Assembly (NCBI GenBank): GCA_022036555.1
Contig: CM039130.1
Coordinates: forward strand, 24,698,519 to 24,762,518
DNA from: Microstegium vimineum
Taxonomy: Eukaryota; Streptophyta; Magnoliopsida; Poales; Poaceae
DNA: 64,000 nucleotides
Reading direction: 5' to 3'
A program made the translations under genes and the position numbers. The notes beneath the pieces are model-generated. The model searched no databases. It was not told where the DNA came from and saw only the letters and a list, made by a program, of their open reading frames with translations. Position 1 is the first letter of the stretch, and each line of letters starts with the position of its first letter. This document shows positions 60,644 through 64,000 of this stretch, piece after piece.

Positions 60644-61643
60644 TGTTGACACCGTTTTTCGGCACGTGTCAAAAAGGCAAAGACTTGCATTGATCGGTAG
60701 CCGTTTTCTATCGGCATCAGAAGATCATCGGTTAATGTTACCGATGAAAGTAAAAGCTACGAAAAGGATAAGTTTGTTGCCAATGGAAGCTGGACGTTTC
60801 TTGTCGATAGGAATATTGTTGATAAGGATGATGCCGATGGAAGTGAAGAATGGCCGATTGGAAACCTTACCGATAAAGAGATGATGCCGATGAGGAAAGG
60901 ATGACATGGCAGCTGATTGTCCGCAGAAGATTGCCAATGGCAATAAAAGGAAGTTGCGGATTAAAGAGTCTACCGATGGAAAGTTTCATCGAAGAAAAGA
61001 CATAAGGAAACTGGTGATCTCATGCCAGTATTGTTATAGAAGTTTGAGTCCGACTCTTGCACGAGTCGTTTATTTCCTTAAAAATAGAAGTGTCTGTTTA
61101 GGAAAATAGTATTGTTATTTGGGTCTGGCTCCTGCGTGAGTCAGTTATTTCCTTTAAAATAGGAGTTTGTTTTGTTTAGGAAAGGTACAAGTCGTGTCTA
61201 TTTACAACTCCCATTGCCGGAGTATAAATATGTACCTAGGGGTCGTGAAAAAATCAATCATCTATCAAACAAATCAATTACTCTTATTTACTTTCACTGC
61301 AATTTACCCTTTTATTGCATTAGTCTTAGTTATATCTACGAGTTCTTCAAGCTTCGACGGGCTGCATCACCTTGATCTCCGTCAAACCCTTGCAAGTTCC
61401 GCGTGGGAGTAATCTGAGCCTTGACATCCGGGTGCATCGCTGTTGTCTCGTTCAGCTCTGCTCTAGTTATCCTGATCAAGTCTGAGTCTTGACATCTGGG
61501 CGTATCGCCGTTGTTTTGTTTGGATCTTGTTCTAGTTATCGTCCTTGTCGATTAACTGGTCAAATCGATTGGCACACCTTTGGATATCGAATTCGGGTAA
61601 TAGCCCGAGGTGTTCGCAGATCCTGACGCTTTTTGTGTCAACA
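60644..61643 (+). repeat. 3' LTR of gypsy element B
   Basis: 1000 bp with ends TGTTGACACCG and GTGTCAACA, preceded by a polypurine tract (ATTGGGGGGCA, ending at 60641). A TATA box (TATAAATA) is at 61223-61230. The last 453 bases equal the truncated LTR at 45632-46085. The 5 bases after it, TCTAT (61644-61648), would be the target duplication. The matching left flank is not identified because the left end of B is truncated. Confidence 0.92.
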
Positions 61644-63420
61644 TCTATGTGCGGCCGGGAAACTCCTGGGACCTCCGCAGCTGCAACTAGAAGCCAGGGG
61701 AAACCCTCCGTGACTTCACCCGATGGTTCTCCAAGCAACGTACTGAGCTAACCTACATCTTCGACCACGACGTAATCACAGCGTTCGTCGCCGGGACAAC
61801 CTGCAAGGAGCTGGTGCGGGAACTGGGACAGAACACCCCCAAGACCGCCAACGAGCTTATGGACATCGTTGCCAACTATGCAGCCGGCGAGGAAGCCGTT
61901 GGCGCGTTCTTTTTCGCATCCCCGAGCAAGGGGAAGGCCAAGGCAGACAAGCCCGGGGGCTCGAATGATGGGCCCAAGAAGAACAATAACAAGAAGAAGA
62001 AGAACCAGCCGGGTCGACGCAACGTCGAACCCTACGACCTTGTCACTACGACAAACAGGAAGAAGCCTCGAGGTCCCCCTCTCGAGGGGGGCGTCTTCGA
62101 CAAAATGCTGAAGGAGCACTGCCCCTATCATAAGGGACCGACCAACCACAGCCTCGAGGACTGTCGCATGCTCAAGAAGCACTTCGGCTCCCTCGGCCTC
62201 AAGAAAGAGGACAAGAAGGAGGACCCACAGGACGAGGGCGATGGCAAGAACGGGGGCTTCCCCGAGATCCTTGACTGCTTCATGATCTTCGGGGGACCCT
62301 CGACCCGACTCAGCACGCGTCAGTGCAAGAGCGAGCGACGGGAGGTCTTCTCCGTTCGAGCTCGAGCTCCTCGATACCTCGACTGGTCACACGTGCCGAT
62401 CACCTTCGATCAGGACGACCACCCCAAGCACATCCCCAATGCAGGGGTCTACCCACTCGTCGTCGACCCGATCATACTCAACACCCGCCTTTCCAAGGTG
62501 CTCATGGATGGGGGAAGCAGCCTCAACATCATCTACGCCGAGACCCTCGACCTCCTAGGGATCCCGAGGACCATGCTCCTGCCCAGCGTGGGGGGATTCC
62601 ACGGGATCGTCCCTGGAAAGAAGACACTCCCTATCAGCCACGTCAAGCTACCCGTCTGCTTCGGCACCCCCTCGAACTTCCGGAAGGAAGATCTGACCTT
62701 CGAGGTGGTTGCATTCCACGACATCTACCACGCCATCATCGGTCGACCGGGATACGCCAAGTTCATGGCGGTCCCGAACTACACCTACCTCAAGCTAAAA
62801 ATGACGGGGCCCAAGGGAGTCATCACCATCGACACCTCCTACGAGCACGCTTACGACTGCGATGTCGAGTGCGTGAAAAACGCTGAGGCTGTCGAGGAGT
62901 CAGCCATCCTCGTGGCCCTCGACGACTTCTCCAAGGAGATCCCCGACCCCAAGCATCACGCCGGCAACTTCAAGCCTACAGAGGACACCAAGTGCATCCC
63001 GGTCGACCTCGGCCACGCGGATGGGAAGACGCTAACGATCAGCGCCACCCTCGAGCCCAAATAGGAAGCCGTGCTCGTCGACTTTCTCCGCGCGAATGCT
63101 GACGTGTTTGCGTGGAGCCCCTCAGATATGCCGGGCATTCCGAGGGATGTCACCGAGCACTCCTTGGACATCCGGGCCGGATCCAATCCGGTGAATCAAT
63201 GGCTGCGCCGCTTCGACGAGAAGCACAAAATCATCGAGGAGGAGGTCGACAAGCTTTTGAAGGCCGAATTCATCAAGGAGGTACATCATCTCGAGTGGTT
63301 AGCAAATCCCGTACTTGTCAAGAAAAAGAGTGGAAAGGATAGGATGTGCGTAGACTACACTAGTTTAAATAAATCATGTCCCAAGGTTCCTTTTCCATTA
63401 CCACGTATAGACGAATCTAC
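61644..63420 (+). pseudogene. Gypsy element C: gag, protease and start of RT
   Basis: A different, GC-rich gypsy element into which B inserted. The gag capsid-type domain begins in mid-gene (GETLRDFTRWFSKQRTEL, about 61693-61750; a TAG lies just before). The frame 61814-63064 is open through the end of gag, a Lys-rich linker and a protease with VLMDGGSSLNII (62498-62534) and IIGRPGYAKF. After a TAG at 63062-63064 the reverse transcriptase N-terminus starts (ADVFAWSPSDMPGI, NPVLVKKKSGKDRMCVDY, SLNKSCPK) and loses similarity at about 63415. The palm motifs are missing. Its codons prefer G/C, unlike A and B. Confidence 0.85.
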
Positions 63421-64000
63421 AAGCAGCATGACTTTTCACCCAGCGTCTACAGGAACGGTCTCCATAGGTCCTAGTCATGCCACGATCGAGCCTCTCGGAA
63501 AAAGGCCCTGTCACTGGCATCTCCCTAAGCGTGCATGAGCTGCTCGCCCTCTGCGCCGCGGGTTGTCAGCAGCGTGCCTCCTTGGGAGTCCTTATGTATC
63601 CTACGCATGAAGTGGCGCTAGCCCTACGATATGGACCATTTGAGACCCAAAGCTGAACGATTCATCGCTATGGCTCATGACTTAGCAGGCACGACAGGAC
63701 ATACAAGTGAAAAAAAAGCTCACTGCCCCGTATATTATAGCTTTGTAGTTTTCACTTACATGTCCGACCACTTGTATCCAGGATACAAATTACCGCTGTC
63801 TCGCAACAAAATAGAGTATGAGTATAAAGTTGAAACTCCTAAACAGAAGAATCCATACTTCAGATCAGTTATTCCAACGATTACAACTTCATCCTATGAA
63901 TGCGATAAATGACAACCTCACTAATGTTCCTAGTCCAGAGCTCGAATTCATGTCAAATTTGGCATTCCCGGCTACAGTACATAACGATCCCAGGCATATT
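63421..64000. other. Unidentified sequence after the element C break
   Basis: The reverse transcriptase similarity stops near 63415 and no known domain follows. A 93-codon frame at 63631-63912 is AT-richer than the preceding element and not recognised. This could be a deletion junction or another insertion in element C. Confidence 0.4.

Overview
This is nuclear plant DNA, almost certainly from a grass. The evidence is nested Ty3-gypsy and Ty1-copia LTR retrotransposons, an L1-type LINE, a PIF/Harbinger element, a MULE with a 9-bp target duplication, MITEs, GC-rich grass-style leaders and GT-AG introns. A panicoid grass is my guess, not something shown. There is no bacterial, CRISPR, rRNA or tRNA content. 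The window is repeat-dominated and holds three host-type gene pieces: a fragment of the splicing-factor gene RED/SMU2, the first exon of a small secreted-peptide gene, and a plant-mobile-domain (PMD) gene lying antisense inside a retrotransposon.

Layout. Two 100-N gaps (339-438 and 37147-37246) cut the window into three pieces. 1-338 is unidentified. The middle piece starts with an inverted copy of the right-hand piece: 439 to about 2696 is an exact reverse complement of about 47356-49613, and the match continues at poor sequence quality to about 12264, which pairs with 37247. Both ends of this match abut the gaps, so the middle piece is probably a contig placed backwards that should overlap the third piece by about 12 kb. 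From about 2697 to 19510 the bases look like uncorrected long-read sequence. It continues past the overlap into the 5' LTR of element A (12655-13514) and unidentified DNA. Next come a minus-strand copia element (18949-25787), a MULE (26004-27302) in the intron of a secreted-peptide gene (exon 1 at 27355-27475), two head-to-tail MITEs, LINE fragments, and a PIF/Harbinger element (31189-34695) inserted between LINE ORF1 and ORF2 remnants (30380-37146).

The right-hand piece holds two related Ty3-gypsy elements of Tat type (dual RNase H, YIDD reverse transcriptase). Element A (37247-43834) is followed by a RED/SMU2 gene fragment with introns (43850-45631), which directly abuts a 5'-truncated LTR (45632-46085) shared with element B. 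Element B runs to its 3' LTR (60644-61643). Its gag is interrupted by a 4.1-kb solo LTR (48974-53077, target duplication GTGGT). Its 3' region carries a five-exon antisense gene (60222 down to 57294) with a plant mobile domain and a coiled-coil tail. B lies within the gag of a third, GC-rich gypsy element C (61644-63420).

Nearly all element genes are broken by stops and frameshifts, many of the stops fitting C-to-T decay. The Harbinger transposase is the one gene that reads through intact once a 46-bp intron is removed. The strongest candidates for something little described are the antisense PMD gene inside a Tat element and the intron-containing RED/SMU2 piece joined between retroelement parts.
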